64,000 bases of DNA from positions 1 to 64,000 of the forward strand of contig NZ_CALSFO010000006.1 of assembly GCF_943736975.1 (NCBI RefSeq). The letters are read 5' to 3'. This document shows, in pieces, positions 27,270 to 37,074 of the stretch. Position 1 is the stretch's first letter; each line of letters opens with the position of its first letter. The translations under genes were made by a program, and so were the position numbers. The notes below the pieces were generated by a model. It was not told the DNA's origin. It saw only the letters and a list, made by a program, of their open reading frames with translations, and ran no database searches. The DNA comes from Streptococcus sp. Marseille-Q0941. Its GTDB lineage: Bacteria > Bacillota > Bacilli > Lactobacillales > Streptococcaceae.

Positions 27270-27995
27270 TTATCCACTTTTCGTTAAGTGGTTTTTAATG
27301 ATTTTCAATTCCTCTTGATTCAAGGGACGGTATTGCCCCTCTGCTAGCCCTAAATCTAATGTAAAATCTCCGAACTGAACTCGTTTTAGAGCAGTAACCT
27401 TGACACCGACTGAGAGGAACATTTTTTTAACCTGATGAAACTTCCCTTCAGAGATGGTGATAGTGGCTCTGCTGAGACTAGGGCTTGAAGATAGAATCTC
27501 AAGTTGAGCAGGTTTACAGCTAGTTCCATCAAGAAAGACTATCCCATCTTTGAACTGTTGGATGTGGTCAGATGAGAGTGGTCCATTTACTTCAACTTGG
27601 TACGTTTTATCCACATGAAATTGAGGATGGAGAAGTTGAAAACCAAGGGGCCCATTATCGGTTAAGAGAAGAAGACCTGTTGTGTCTCGATCTAGGCGAC
27701 CAATTGCATAGAGTTGATCCGACTGGAGGTGTTGAGGGAGTAGGTCCATGACTGTTGGCAGTTCCTTGTCCTTACTTGCTGTCACGACACCATTTGGCTT
27801 ATGAAGCATGAGATAGGCGTGCTCATACCCTTGAATTTTTCTATCTTTAAAAATCAGCTCTTGCAATCCTGTATCGACATTCTGTGCAAGGGAAGTAGCA
27901 GGGCCTCCATCTACTAAGATTTCCTTTTTCAGGAGAGCTTGTTTCATGGCTTTTCGACTGATTTTTTCCTGGGCCAATAAATTATCTAAACGCAT
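27270..27995 (-). CDS. rsuA: 16S rRNA pseudouridine(516) synthase RsuA
   Basis: 241 residues. An S4 RNA-binding domain (MRLDNLLAQEKISRKAMKQALL) precedes the catalytic domain with the Asp in AIGRLDRDTTGLLLLTDNG. KFHQVKKMF is the usual C-terminal motif. The family modifies U516 of 16S rRNA; other RsuA/RluB branches with different targets exist, but length and motif favour RsuA. Confidence 0.88.
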   Translation of the reverse strand: MRLDNLLAQEKISRKAMKQALLKKEILVDGGPATSLAQNVDTGLQELIFKDRKIQGYEHAYLMLHKPNGVVTASKDKELPTVMDLLPQHLQSDQLYAIGRLDRDTTGLLLLTDNGPLGFQLLHPQFHVDKTYQVEVNGPLSSDHIQQFKDGIVFLDGTSCKPAQLEILSSSPSLSRATITISEGKFHQVKKMFLSVGVKVTALKRVQFGDFTLDLGLAEGQYRPLNQEELKIIKNHLTKSG

Positions 27996-28156
27996 ACCAG
28001 CTTATCTTATCACAAGTCGGGATTTTTGAAAAGAAAAGAGAAGTTATGAATTTGCTTTTGAAAACATTTACACTTGCTTGAGTTAAGTCATTTGCCTAAA
28101 ATTGTGGTATAATCGTTCAGTTAGAAAATAAATTTTTGAAAACAATAGAGGAAATC

Positions 28157-29998
28157 ATGACAAAATTAAGAGAAGATATCCGTAATATCGCGATTATCGC
28201 CCACGTCGACCACGGGAAAACAACCCTCGTTGACGAATTACTAAAACAATCTGAAACACTTGATGCACGTACTGAATTAGCTGAGCGTGCAATGGACTCA
28301 AACGATATCGAAAAAGAGCGTGGAATTACAATCCTTGCGAAAAATACAGCAGTTGCCTACAACGGAACTCGTATTAATATCATGGACACGCCAGGACACG
28401 CGGACTTCGGTGGAGAAGTTGAGCGTATCATGAAAATGGTTGACGGTGTTGTTTTGGTCGTAGATGCTTACGAAGGGACTATGCCACAGACTCGTTTCGT
28501 ATTGAAAAAAGCCTTGGAACAAGATCTTGTGCCAATCGTTGTCGTTAACAAAATCGATAAGCCATCAGCTCGTCCAGCAGAAGTCGTAGATGAAGTCTTG
28601 GAACTTTTCATCGAGCTTGGTGCAGATGATGACCAACTTGACTTCCCAGTTGTCTATGCATCAGCCATCAACGGAACATCTTCATTGTCAGATGATCCAG
28701 CAGACCAAGAAAAGACGATGGCGCCAATCTTTGATACCATTATTGACCACATCCCAGCTCCAGTTGATAACTCAGATGAGCCACTTCAATTCCAAGTGTC
28801 ACTCTTGGACTATAATGACTTCGTTGGTCGTATCGGTATCGGTCGTGTCTTCCGTGGTACAGTAAAAGTTGGTGACCAAGTTACCCTTTCTAAATTGGAC
28901 GGTACAACCAAGAACTTCCGTGTGACCAAACTCTTTGGTTTCTTTGGTTTGGAACGTCGTGAAATCCAAGAAGCAAAAGCTGGTGACTTGATTGCTGTAT
29001 CTGGTATGGAAGATATCTTCGTTGGTGAAACGATTACTCCAACAGACGCAGTTGAGGCATTGCCAGTTCTTCACATCGACGAACCGACTCTTCAAATGAC
29101 TTTCTTGGTCAACAACTCACCATTTGCTGGTCGTGAAGGTAAATGGGTCACTTCTCGTAAGGTTGAAGAACGTTTGCAAGCAGAATTGCAAACAGACGTA
29201 TCTCTTCGTGTAGATCCAACAGACTCACCAGATAAATGGACAGTTTCAGGACGTGGGGAATTGCACTTGTCAATCCTTATCGAAACAATGCGTCGTGAAG
29301 GTTATGAACTTCAAGTGTCTCGTCCAGAAGTTATCATCAAAGAAATTGATGGTGTCAAGTGTGAGCCGTTTGAACGCGTGCAAATCGATACACCAGAAGA
29401 ATACCAAGGATCTGTTATCCAAAGCCTTTCTGAGCGTAAGGGTGAAATGTTGGACATGATTGCAACTGGAAACGGGCAAACTCGTTTGGTCTTCCTAGTT
29501 CCTGCGCGTGGTTTGATTGGATACTCAACTGAGTTCTTGTCAATGACTCGTGGTTACGGAATCATGAACCATACTTTTGATCAATACTTGCCATTGATTC
29601 CAGGTGAAATCGGTGGACGTCACCGTGGTGCCCTCGTTTCTATCGATGCTGGTAAAGCAACAACTTACTCGATCATGTCGATTGAGGAACGCGGTACGAT
29701 CTTTGTCAACCCAGGTACTGAAGTTTACGAAGGAATGATCATTGGTGAAAACTCTCGTGAAAATGACTTGACCGTAAACATCACGAAAGCTAAACAAATG
29801 ACTAACGTTCGTTCAGCTACTAAGGACCAAACAGCGGTTATCAAAACTCCTCGTATCTTAACTCTTGAAGAATCACTTGAGTTCTTGAATGACGATGAAT
29901 ACATGGAAGTAACGCCTGAATCGATTCGTTTACGTAAGCAAATTCTCAATAAGGCAGAGCGCGAAAAAGCAAATAAAAAGAAAAAATCAGCTGAATAA
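28157..29998 (+). CDS. typA: Ribosome-associated GTPase TypA/BipA
   Basis: 613 residues from ATG 28157 behind AGAGGA; an in-frame ATG 21 bases upstream has no ribosome site. GTPase motifs are AHVDHGKTT (P-loop), RGITI (switch I), [11 protein letters not shown], and [10 protein letters not shown]. Domains II, III, V and the BipA-specific C-terminal domain follow. It assists assembly of the large subunit under stress and cold. An extended -10 box lies at 28105-28113. Confidence 0.96.
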   Translation: MTKLREDIRNIAIIAHVDHGKTTLVDELLKQSETLDARTELAERAMDSNDIEKERGITILAKNTAVAYNGTRINIMDTPGHADFGGEVERIMKMVDGVVLVVDAYEGTMPQTRFVLKKALEQDLVPIVVVNKIDKPSARPAEVVDEVLELFIELGADDDQLDFPVVYASAINGTSSLSDDPADQEKTMAPIFDTIIDHIPAPVDNSDEPLQFQVSLLDYNDFVGRIGIGRVFRGTVKVGDQVTLSKLDGTTKNFRVTKLFGFFGLERREIQEAKAGDLIAVSGMEDIFVGETITPTDAVEALPVLHIDEPTLQMTFLVNNSPFAGREGKWVTSRKVEERLQAELQTDVSLRVDPTDSPDKWTVSGRGELHLSILIETMRREGYELQVSRPEVIIKEIDGVKCEPFERVQIDTPEEYQGSVIQSLSERKGEMLDMIATGNGQTRLVFLVPARGLIGYSTEFLSMTRGYGIMNHTFDQYLPLIPGEIGGRHRGALVSIDAGKATTYSIMSIEERGTIFVNPGTEVYEGMIIGENSRENDLTVNITKAKQMTNVRSATKDQTAVIKTPRILTLEESLEFLNDDEYMEVTPESIRLRKQILNKAEREKANKKKKSAE

Positions 29999-30017
29999 GA
30001 GCTAGAAAGAGATAAAG

Positions 30018-30272
30018 ATGGTCTATTTAATCATAGGGATTTTATTACTCTTACTCTATATCTTTGCGACCCCTCAAAGTATCAAGGGAACAGTCAATGT
30101 GGTTATTCTGGTTTTTGGACTTGTTGCCCTCTTGATTTTGTTGATGCTATCTGCATTTCAGATTTTTCAACTTCCAGCTGAAATCTTTATCACATTGGGG
30201 ATGCTTGCTCTTGCCTACTTTAGCTTAAGGGATATCAGTCTCATATCGATTCGAAAGAAGCACGAAAATTAA
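30018..30272 (+). CDS. Small membrane protein (DUF3165)
   Basis: 84 residues with two or three hydrophobic segments (2-16, 24-47, 52-70) and a basic end. It follows typA by 19 bases with GAAAGAGAT ahead and shares its transcript, as elsewhere in streptococci. Function unknown. Confidence 0.75.
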   Translation: MVYLIIGILLLLLYIFATPQSIKGTVNVVILVFGLVALLILLMLSAFQIFQLPAEIFITLGMLALAYFSLRDISLISIRKKHEN

Positions 30273-30288
30273 GCCTATCATAGAATAA

Positions 30289-30333
30289 GAAAAAACTTCT
30301 ATTAGCAACTAATTTGCCCATAGAAGTTTTTTT
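30289..30333. terminator. Bidirectional terminator after typA operon
   Basis: AAAAAACTTCTAT (left arm) pairs with ATAGAAGTTTTTTT (right arm) around a 17-base loop, between converging genes. Confidence 0.85.
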
Positions 30334-30337
30334 GTGG

Positions 30338-31309
30338 TTAAGATAGATTGTTGTTTTTATCAGAATAACGGTTGTAGAAATCTACTTTTATCTGGATAAA
30401 ATGTTCTAATTCACGAAAGAGTTGTAATAGGGTTGCCCGTGTCTCAAACTCTTCTCTAGTTTTGGGGAGAGATCGATTGCGAAATACCTGCAGGTAGTTC
30501 TCGATATCTTCCAATAAGCTATAGGCTGGATTGGTTTGACTTAGTTGGCTAGCTGTTTTTGAGAAGAGCTGAGCAACGATCAGGTTTTCGCTTGCTGCTA
30601 GCTGGCAGGTGTTTATCTGCTGGGCCATGTTTCTTAAAATGCGGGTTTGTCTTTGGCGCATCTCAAAGTAGTGGATATGGTAGTCTGTCTGATGAAAGAG
30701 ATGGTCAGAGTGGTCCAGATAGACTAGTTTGAGGGCTTCCTCCAATAGTTGGTCAAGTTCATTGACTAGTTGAGCTTGATTGCGTCCATCTCCTTTTTTT
30801 AGATAATAGGCTAGGCGTAGAAAAACGTCTCTTAGTTTTTCTTCTACAAGACTATGATAAAGCTGAATCTCTTGTTGACGTGAAGGCATATAGAGATTGA
30901 CTAGAAGTGCAAAGCCAGTACCTATCAGGAATAATAGTAGTTCATTCACTAAAAGAACTGGAGAAGTTGATTGTTGGATTAATAGATGGCTAACCAAGAC
31001 GCTGCTTGGAGTAATCCCAATTTCCCAACCGAGTTTATAGGCTAGAGGAACATAGATTGCTAAGTAAAGTCCAAAGCTCCAGATATGATAACCAGTTAGT
31101 TGAAAGGCGATAACACCGATTGTCAGAGCCAGCAAGGTTGAAAAAAGTCTATTGCGAGCTAGTTTGATAGTGCTTCTTCGTGTATCAGAGAGACTTAAGA
31201 TAGCAATGATACCAGCTGATACAGCTGAGGATAAATCAAAAAAGTAGGCTAGAAAGCAGGCAAAGCAGGTTGCCAGGACTAGTTTAAGAGTGCGTTGTGT
31301 GATAGACAT
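30338..31309 (-). CDS. FUSC/aromatic acid exporter-like membrane protein (DUF939 type)
   Basis: 323 residues. Five to six N-terminal spans (to ~140) are followed by a soluble helical domain (~145-320) with few motifs. LSDTRRSTIKLARNRLFSTLLAL is the conserved cytosolic loop of the FUSC family. By analogy with AaeB/YgaE-type proteins it may export aromatic or phenolic acids, but that is weak for this Gram-positive half-size form. The 228-bp gap to mscS holds both promoters and nothing else recognised. Confidence 0.75.
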   Translation of the reverse strand: MSITQRTLKLVLATCFACFLAYFFDLSSAVSAGIIAILSLSDTRRSTIKLARNRLFSTLLALTIGVIAFQLTGYHIWSFGLYLAIYVPLAYKLGWEIGITPSSVLVSHLLIQQSTSPVLLVNELLLFLIGTGFALLVNLYMPSRQQEIQLYHSLVEEKLRDVFLRLAYYLKKGDGRNQAQLVNELDQLLEEALKLVYLDHSDHLFHQTDYHIHYFEMRQRQTRILRNMAQQINTCQLAASENLIVAQLFSKTASQLSQTNPAYSLLEDIENYLQVFRNRSLPKTREEFETRATLLQLFRELEHFIQIKVDFYNRYSDKNNNLS

Positions 31310-31537
31310 AGAAAGCTTCCTTGAGATAAATGATTTAAAGTTATAATAGTAAGTAGGGTAGAAAGGTCTATTTCAATAGAATTATTGAGAAAAAAATGAG
31401 TTCTCCTTGTAGTGGTTTGATTATAGTATAAATATGTTTTGAAATCAAGTGAATCTAATAATAGTATAGGCAGAATGAATATTTATCAAACTGGTTCAGA
31501 TATCGTTTTATGGTATAATGGATGAAAGGAGTTTTAC

Positions 31538-32104
31538 ATGCAAGAATTTTTTAAAAGCTATTTTAATAAGCTAGATTTAACAACGGTATTTGAGAATCTC
31601 TTAACGAAAGTGATTTCTCTTTTGATTTTATTTGTGTTATTCTACATAGCTAAAAAGCTTCTCCATGCGGCTGTCAAGAAAATTGTGAAGCCTTTACTGA
31701 AGTATTCAAATCGTGATGCAGGAAGACAAAAGACAATCTCGCGTTTATTAGAAAATATTTTTAATTACACCCTTTATTTCTTTTTAGTTTACTGCATTTT
31801 GTCGATCCTAGGACTACCTGTATCTAGTTTACTAGCTGGGGCTGGGATTGCCGGTGTTGCAATTGGTATGGGGGCCCAAGGATTTTTGTCGGATGTTATT
31901 AATGGTTTCTTTATTCTCTTTGAACGCCAGTTGGATGTAGGAGATGAGGTTGTGTTGACAAATGGTCCCATTACTGTATCGGGAAAAGTAGTTAGCGTCG
32001 GAATTCGAACAACTCAACTAAGAGGTGAAGACCAGGCTCTCCACTTTGTTCCCAACCGTAATATTACTGTGGTTAGCAATTTTTCAAGAGAAGAGCAGAA
32101 CTGA
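31538..32104 (+). CDS. mscS: MscS-family mechanosensitive channel, short form
   Basis: 188 residues against ~280 for typical MscS. Membrane spans lie near 20-42 and 62-85; the pore helix is LLAGAGIAGVAIGMGAQGFLSDVINGFFILFE (split around residues 93-122). The beta domain (GDEVVLTNGPITVSGKVVSVG...) follows and ends after VPNRNITVVSNFS. The lower C-terminal cage is missing and there is no continuation in another frame before corA, so it is either a natural short form or ancestrally truncated. An extended -10 box lies at 31511-31519. Confidence 0.82.
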   Translation: MQEFFKSYFNKLDLTTVFENLLTKVISLLILFVLFYIAKKLLHAAVKKIVKPLLKYSNRDAGRQKTISRLLENIFNYTLYFFLVYCILSILGLPVSSLLAGAGIAGVAIGMGAQGFLSDVINGFFILFERQLDVGDEVVLTNGPITVSGKVVSVGIRTTQLRGEDQALHFVPNRNITVVSNFSREEQN

Positions 32105-32155
32105 AATTTTACTTGATTTGTGGTACAATAGAAAGAGTTTGGTAAAGGAGAAACG

Positions 32156-33064
32156 ATGTTTTTAGATAAGCAATTAGGAAATGGTTGCACCTGGATTAAC
32201 CTAGATGTGGAAATCATCAAAAATCTTGAAGATTTATCTGAAATCTATGGATTGGATAAGGAAACCATCGAATATGCGCTGGATAAAAATGAACGCGCCC
32301 ACATGGATTACGACCGTGAAAATGGCACTGTAACCTTTATCTACAATGTTTTGGATTTAGAAAAGGACAAGGAATACTATGAAGCGATTCCTCTGACTTT
32401 TATCGTTGAAAAACAACGAATGATTACCATCAGCAATCACAAGAATGCTTATGTCATTGATCAGATGTTAACTTATCTGGATAGCCATGAGTCCCTGTCC
32501 ATATATAAATTTCTTTTTGCCAGTCTAGAAATCATTAGTAACGCCTATTATCCAATTATTGAAAAGATGGATAAAAGTAAAGATGAAGTTAATGGTTTGC
32601 TTCGTCAGAGAACAACCAAGAAAAATCTCTTTGCTCTTTCCGACTTGGAGACAGGTATGGTTTATCTAACGGCGGCAGCCAAACAGAACCGTATCTTACT
32701 GGAACATATCCAAGGACATGCCCTCTATCGTCGTTTGGACGAAATTGAAAAAGAGCAGTTTGATGATGCCATGATTGAGGCTCATCAGTTGGTATCTATG
32801 ACAGATTTGATTTCTCAAGTTCTTCAACAACTGTCAGGATCTTACAACAACATCCTAAACAATAACCTGAATGATAACTTGACAACCTTGACCATTATTT
32901 CAGTTTTATTGGCCGTGCTTGCGGTTATCACAGGATTTTTCGGGATGAATGTTCCTCTTCCATTTATGGAGGATAAGCATGCATGGATTTATATTACTTT
33001 GGCTAGCGCTGTCTTGTGGCTTGTTTTAGCCCAGTTTCTCAAAAGAATTGCAAAAATAAGTTAA
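32156..33064 (+). CDS. corA: CorA-family magnesium transporter
   Basis: 302 residues. A cytosolic N-terminal funnel (1-~240) precedes two membrane spans at ~246-270 and 280-298. The selectivity motif GMN is in GFFGMNVPLPF. It admits Mg2+ as a pentamer; some members move Co2+ or Ni2+. The short extra-membrane loop PFMEDKHAW is usual. AAAGGAG precedes the ATG and yqeG follows 14 bases after, so it may begin the cluster. Confidence 0.92.
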   Translation: MFLDKQLGNGCTWINLDVEIIKNLEDLSEIYGLDKETIEYALDKNERAHMDYDRENGTVTFIYNVLDLEKDKEYYEAIPLTFIVEKQRMITISNHKNAYVIDQMLTYLDSHESLSIYKFLFASLEIISNAYYPIIEKMDKSKDEVNGLLRQRTTKKNLFALSDLETGMVYLTAAAKQNRILLEHIQGHALYRRLDEIEKEQFDDAMIEAHQLVSMTDLISQVLQQLSGSYNNILNNNLNDNLTTLTIISVLLAVLAVITGFFGMNVPLPFMEDKHAWIYITLASAVLWLVLAQFLKRIAKIS

Positions 33065-33078
33065 GAAAAGGAGCCAGA

Positions 33079-33606
33079 ATGGCGATTGAAAATTATATGC
33101 CAGATTTTGCTGTGGAAGCAGTCTATGATCTGACAGTCCAAAGCCTGCAGAAGCAGGGAATCAAGGCTGTTTTGGTTGATCTGGATAATACCTTGATTGC
33201 TTGGAATAACCCTGATGGGACTCCAGAGATGAAGCAATGGTTACATGACCTTCGTGATGCTGGTATTCGTATCATTGTAGTATCCAATAACACACCCAAA
33301 CGTGTCAAACGAGCAGTCGAAAAATTTGGGATTGACTATGTTTATTGGGCTTTGAAGCCCTTTACTTTCGGGATTGACCGTGCCATGAAGGAATTCCACT
33401 ATGAGAAAAATGAAGTCGTCATGGTTGGGGATCAACTCATGACGGATATTCGAGCGGCTCACCGAGCAGGGATTCGTTCGATTTTGGTCAAACCCTTGGT
33501 TCAGCACGACTCTATCAAAACACAGATTAACAGAGCTCGTGAGCGCCGTGTTATGAAACAAATCACTGAAAAGTACGGGCCTATCACATATAAAAAAGGA
33601 ATCTAA
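33079..33606 (+). CDS. yqeG: HAD-family phosphatase YqeG
   Basis: 175 residues from ATG 33079 behind AAAAGGAG; the frame is open further upstream into corA but no better start is there. HAD motifs are VDLDNTL (nucleophile Asp), VVSNNT (motif II) and MVGDQLMTDI (motif IV). It belongs to the YqeG/phosphatidylglycerophosphatase-like branch (GEP4), but in Firmicutes it always heads the yqeH ribosome-assembly operon. The substrate is unsettled. Confidence 0.9.
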   Translation: MAIENYMPDFAVEAVYDLTVQSLQKQGIKAVLVDLDNTLIAWNNPDGTPEMKQWLHDLRDAGIRIIVVSNNTPKRVKRAVEKFGIDYVYWALKPFTFGIDRAMKEFHYEKNEVVMVGDQLMTDIRAAHRAGIRSILVKPLVQHDSIKTQINRARERRVMKQITEKYGPITYKKGI

Positions 33607-33608
33607 CT

Positions 33609-34715
33609 ATGGAAGAAATTCTCTGTATTGGCTGTGGAGCAACCATTCAGACGACAGATAAGACTGGTCTTGGATTTACTCCCCAGTCGGCACTTGAAAA
33701 AGGTTTGGAGACAGGCGAAGTTTATTGCCAACGTTGTTTCCGTCTTCGTCATTACAATGAAATTACAGATGTGCAGTTGACGGATGATGATTTCCTAAAA
33801 CTCTTGCACGAGGTGGGAGACAGTGATGCCTTGGTAGTTAATGTCATTGATATCTTTGACTTTAATGGTTCTGTCATCCCAGGATTGCCACGTTTCGTAT
33901 CCGGTAATGATGTCCTCTTGGTTGGTAATAAAAAAGATATCCTCCCTAAGTCAGTTAAGCCTGGCAAGATTAGTCAATGGCTCATGGAACGTGCCCACGA
34001 GGAGGGCTTGCGTCCTGTCGATGTCGTCCTAACTTCAGCACAAAACAAGCATGCCATCAAGGAAGTCATTGACAAGATTGAATACTACCGTAAGGGTCGC
34101 GATGTCTACGTGGTCGGTGTGACCAACGTTGGAAAGTCAACCCTTATCAACGCTATTATCCAAGAAATCACGGGTGACCAAGATGTCATCACGACTTCAC
34201 GCTTCCCAGGGACAACCTTGGACAAGATTGAGATACCACTTGACGACGGATCTTATATCTACGATACACCGGGGATTATCCACCGCCACCAGATGGCTCA
34301 CTACTTGACGGCTAAAAACCTCAAGTATGTCAGCCCTAAAAAGGAAATCAAGCCTAAAACCTATCAACTTAACCCTGAGCAGACTCTATTTCTAGGTGGT
34401 TTGGGACGATTTGACTTCATTTCAGGAGAAAAACAAGGCTTCACAGCCTTCTTTGACAATGAACTCAAACTCCACCGTACCAAGCTAGAAGGAGCGAGTG
34501 CTTTCTACGACAAGCACCTAGGAACCCTCCTCACGCCTCCTAACAATAAGGAAAAAGAAGATTTTCCAAAACTAGTCCAGCATGTATTTACCATTAAGGA
34601 CAAGACTGACCTAGTCATCTCAGGCCTAGGCTGGATCCGCGTAACAGGCACCGCCAAAGTCGCCGTCTGGGCACCAGAAGGCGTCGCAGTCGTCACACGA
34701 AAAGCAATAATTTAA
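33609..34715 (+). CDS. yqeH: Ribosome-biogenesis GTPase YqeH
   Basis: 368 residues. A zinc finger (CIGC at 6-9 with CQRC near 41) comes first. The GTPase is circularly permuted: NKKD (G4) precedes GVTNVGKSTL (G1), then TTLD and DTPG. The C-terminal domain binds RNA. It is required for assembly of the 30S subunit. It starts 2 bases after yqeG. Confidence 0.95.
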   Translation: MEEILCIGCGATIQTTDKTGLGFTPQSALEKGLETGEVYCQRCFRLRHYNEITDVQLTDDDFLKLLHEVGDSDALVVNVIDIFDFNGSVIPGLPRFVSGNDVLLVGNKKDILPKSVKPGKISQWLMERAHEEGLRPVDVVLTSAQNKHAIKEVIDKIEYYRKGRDVYVVGVTNVGKSTLINAIIQEITGDQDVITTSRFPGTTLDKIEIPLDDGSYIYDTPGIIHRHQMAHYLTAKNLKYVSPKKEIKPKTYQLNPEQTLFLGGLGRFDFISGEKQGFTAFFDNELKLHRTKLEGASAFYDKHLGTLLTPPNNKEKEDFPKLVQHVFTIKDKTDLVISGLGWIRVTGTAKVAVWAPEGVAVVTRKAII

Positions 34716-34772
34716 ACACAGAAAGGAAAGGGTTGTCTTTATTAAGGCTAGCATTGCGAGCCCCCATGGAGA

Positions 34773-34905
34773 ATACTTTTCGCCGTGGTGTCAGTTGGTA
34801 TAAGTGATTGTACCAACTGCGGAAAATTTGAGACCTTAGGCTCAAATTTTAGTCATGAAAGTCCAAAGAACTTTGCTGACGTCCGTCATCACCTAAGAAA
34901 AGTAT
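34773..34905 (+). repeat. Folded intergenic element between yqeH and yhbY (RUP-like repeat or structured RNA)
   Basis: An outer stem ATACTTTT (34773-34780)/AAAAGTAT (34898-34905) and GGTG/CACC enclose three hairpins: CAGTTGGTA (34792-34800)/TACCAACTG (34811-34819), AAAATTTGAG (34823-34832)/CTCAAATTTT (34841-34850), and AAAGT (34858-34862)/ACTTT (34870-34874). It contains no gene and lies inside a conserved operon, so it was probably inserted. It may be a copy of the pneumococcal RUP repeat; I cannot confirm that from memory. Confidence 0.6.
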
Positions 34906-34931
34906 GAAAAGAAACTCTTTTATTTAAGATA

Positions 34932-35243
34932 ATGTCATTAACATCAAAACAACGTGCCTTCCTCAACAGCCAGGCACATACCCTAAAGCCTATCATCCAA
35001 ATCGGGAAAAATGGACTCAACGACCAAATCAAAACCAGCGTTCGTCAGGCACTGGATGCCCGCGAGTTGATCAAGGTTACACTCTTGCAAAATACGGATG
35101 AAAACATCCACGAAGTAGCTGAAGTCTTGGAAGAAGAAATCGGTGTGGATACAGTCCAAAAAATCGGACGTATCTTGATCTTGTATAAACAATCCAGCAA
35201 GAAAGAAAATCGTAAGATTTCTAAAAAAGTCAAAGAAATCTAA
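34932..35243 (+). CDS. yhbY: CRM-domain RNA-binding protein YhbY
   Basis: 103 residues, one CRM/YhbY domain: LTSKQRAFLNSQAHTL at the start, IIQIGKNGLND (GxxG loop) and VDTVQKIGRILILYK. It binds pre-50S ribosomes. It is separated from yqeH by 216 bp holding the folded element, though the two genes are normally close. Confidence 0.93.
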   Translation: MSLTSKQRAFLNSQAHTLKPIIQIGKNGLNDQIKTSVRQALDARELIKVTLLQNTDENIHEVAEVLEEEIGVDTVQKIGRILILYKQSSKKENRKISKKVKEI

Positions 35244-35291
35244 AACTCTACTCCAAAACTGTTTTTACAGAAGACTAAAGGAGATTAGCCT

Positions 35292-35921
35292 ATGGCAATC
35301 GAATTATTGACTCCCTTTACCAAGGTAGAGTTGGAGCCAGAAATCAAGGAGAAAAAACGCAAGCAAGTTGGAATCTTAGGGGGGAATTTTAACCCTGTTC
35401 ACAATGCCCACCTGATCGTGGCAGACCAAGTGCGCCAGCAGTTGGGATTGGATCAAGTGCTGCTTATGCCTGAATATCAACCACCTCACGTAGATAAAAA
35501 AGAAACTATTCCTGAACACCACCGTCTGAAAATGCTTGAATTGGCTATTGAAGGGACTGAAGGAATAGCTATTGAGACAATTGAGCTAGAGCGCAAGGGT
35601 ATTTCCTACACCTACGATACCATGAAACTCTTGACAGAGAAGAATCCAGATACAGATTATTACTTTATCATAGGTGCCGATATGGTAGACTATTTGCCTA
35701 AGTGGTATAGAATTGATGAACTGGTTGACCTCGTTCAGTTTGTAGGAGTTCAACGACCACGCTACAAGGCTGGGACTTCTTACCCAGTCATTTGGGTGGA
35801 TGTACCCCTGATGGACATTTCATCTAGTATGGTGCGTGATTTCATTGCCCAAGGACGTAAGCCTAACTTTCTCCTACCAAAACCTGTGCTAGACTATATC
35901 GAGAAAGAAGGGCTCTACTAA
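35292..35921 (+). CDS. nadD: Nicotinate-nucleotide adenylyltransferase
   Basis: 209 residues. The nucleotidyltransferase motifs are [15 protein letters not shown] (phosphate-binding, HxxH type) and the C-terminal [11 protein letters not shown] (SxTxxR-like). It adenylates nicotinate mononucleotide in NAD synthesis. It overlaps yqeK by one base, TAATG style. Confidence 0.95.
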   Translation: MAIELLTPFTKVELEPEIKEKKRKQVGILGGNFNPVHNAHLIVADQVRQQLGLDQVLLMPEYQPPHVDKKETIPEHHRLKMLELAIEGTEGIAIETIELERKGISYTYDTMKLLTEKNPDTDYYFIIGADMVDYLPKWYRIDELVDLVQFVGVQRPRYKAGTSYPVIWVDVPLMDISSSMVRDFIAQGRKPNFLLPKPVLDYIEKEGLY

Positions 35922-36514
35922 TGGCATATCAAGACTACATCAACTGTTCCCGTGAGGAATTGTTGGAAAAAATGGCAGAGCTTCTACCCGAGAAACGTTT
36001 AACCCATTGTCTAGGTGTAGAGCGTGCAGCCATGGAATTGGCTCAGCGCTTCGGTGTAGATGTTGAGAAAGCAGGCTTAGCAGGTCTCCTTCATGATTAT
36101 GCTAAAAAGTTATCAGATCAGGAATTTCTAAACTTGATTGACCGCTATCAGCTAGACCCTGACCTCAAAAATTGGGGTAATAATGTCTGGCATGGCATGG
36201 TAGGCATTTACAAGATTCAGGAAGATTTGGATTTGCAAAATGCTGAAATCCTACGAGCTATTGAAATCCATACAGTTGGAGCTGGCCAGATGACCGACTT
36301 AGACAAGGTCATCTACGTCGCAGACTATATCGAGCACAATCGTGCCTTTCCAGGTGTGGATCAGGCGCGTGAGATAGCAAGATTGTCACTTAATAAGGTA
36401 GTAGCCTATGAAACAGCTCGTACTATAGAGCATTTGGCTCACCAGGGATTTCCTATCTATCCCCAAACCCTTGAAACCTATAACGCCTATGTGCACTATT
36501 TGAAAGAGGATTAA
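35921..36514 (+). CDS. yqeK: HD-domain diadenosine tetraphosphatase YqeK
   Basis: 197 residues. HD-domain metal ligands are H in LTHCLGVE, the HD of LLHDYAKK, then [17 protein letters not shown] and [16 protein letters not shown]. The family cleaves Ap4A symmetrically to two ADP. It is nested between nadD and rsfS with no gaps. Confidence 0.92.
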   Translation: MAYQDYINCSREELLEKMAELLPEKRLTHCLGVERAAMELAQRFGVDVEKAGLAGLLHDYAKKLSDQEFLNLIDRYQLDPDLKNWGNNVWHGMVGIYKIQEDLDLQNAEILRAIEIHTVGAGQMTDLDKVIYVADYIEHNRAFPGVDQAREIARLSLNKVVAYETARTIEHLAHQGFPIYPQTLETYNAYVHYLKED

Positions 36515-36868
<354 letters not shown>

Positions 36869-36872
36869 GAGA

Positions 36873-36906
36873 TGAACTCAGTTGCAGTCAACTGAGTTTC
36901 TTTGCT
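36873..36906 (+). terminator. Terminator after rsfS
   Basis: A perfect 10-bp stem AACTCAGTTG/CAACTGAGTT with loop CAGT is followed by a T-rich stretch, separating the yqe operon from the methyltransferase leader. Confidence 0.75.
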
Positions 36907-36941
36907 TAATTTAGAAGAAAATTGATAGAAAGGTAAGGGCA

Positions 36942-37032
36942 TCGTGTTTGGTTGATCTTGAAACTGAACACGAGCTAAAAGCTGTTAGAAAAAGAGTAAC
37001 TTTCTTTGTATCTGATGATACGGCAGAAAGTT
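36942..37032 (+). promoter_or_regulatory. Two-hairpin structured leader ahead of the methyltransferase gene
   Basis: Hairpin 1: TCGTGTTTGGTT (36942-36953) with AACTGAACACGA (36962-36973), two G-U pairs. Hairpin 2: AACTTTCT (36998-37005) with AGAAAGTT (37025-37032), enclosing GTATC (37008-37012)/GATAC (37017-37021). No known riboswitch consensus is recognised. Confidence 0.45.
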
Positions 37033-37074
37033 TCCTATTTTCTCTTTGCTTTTAACGCTCTTTGTATCTTAATT

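Noticed and set aside
27957..28156. Possible small gene or riboswitch before typA
   Set aside because: Only an extended -10 box and an ordinary leader are seen; no stable conserved fold.
37006..37074. Upstream start of the methyltransferase gene
   Set aside because: The extra part covers a perfect hairpin and lacks family similarity; the conserved N-terminus begins at 37075.
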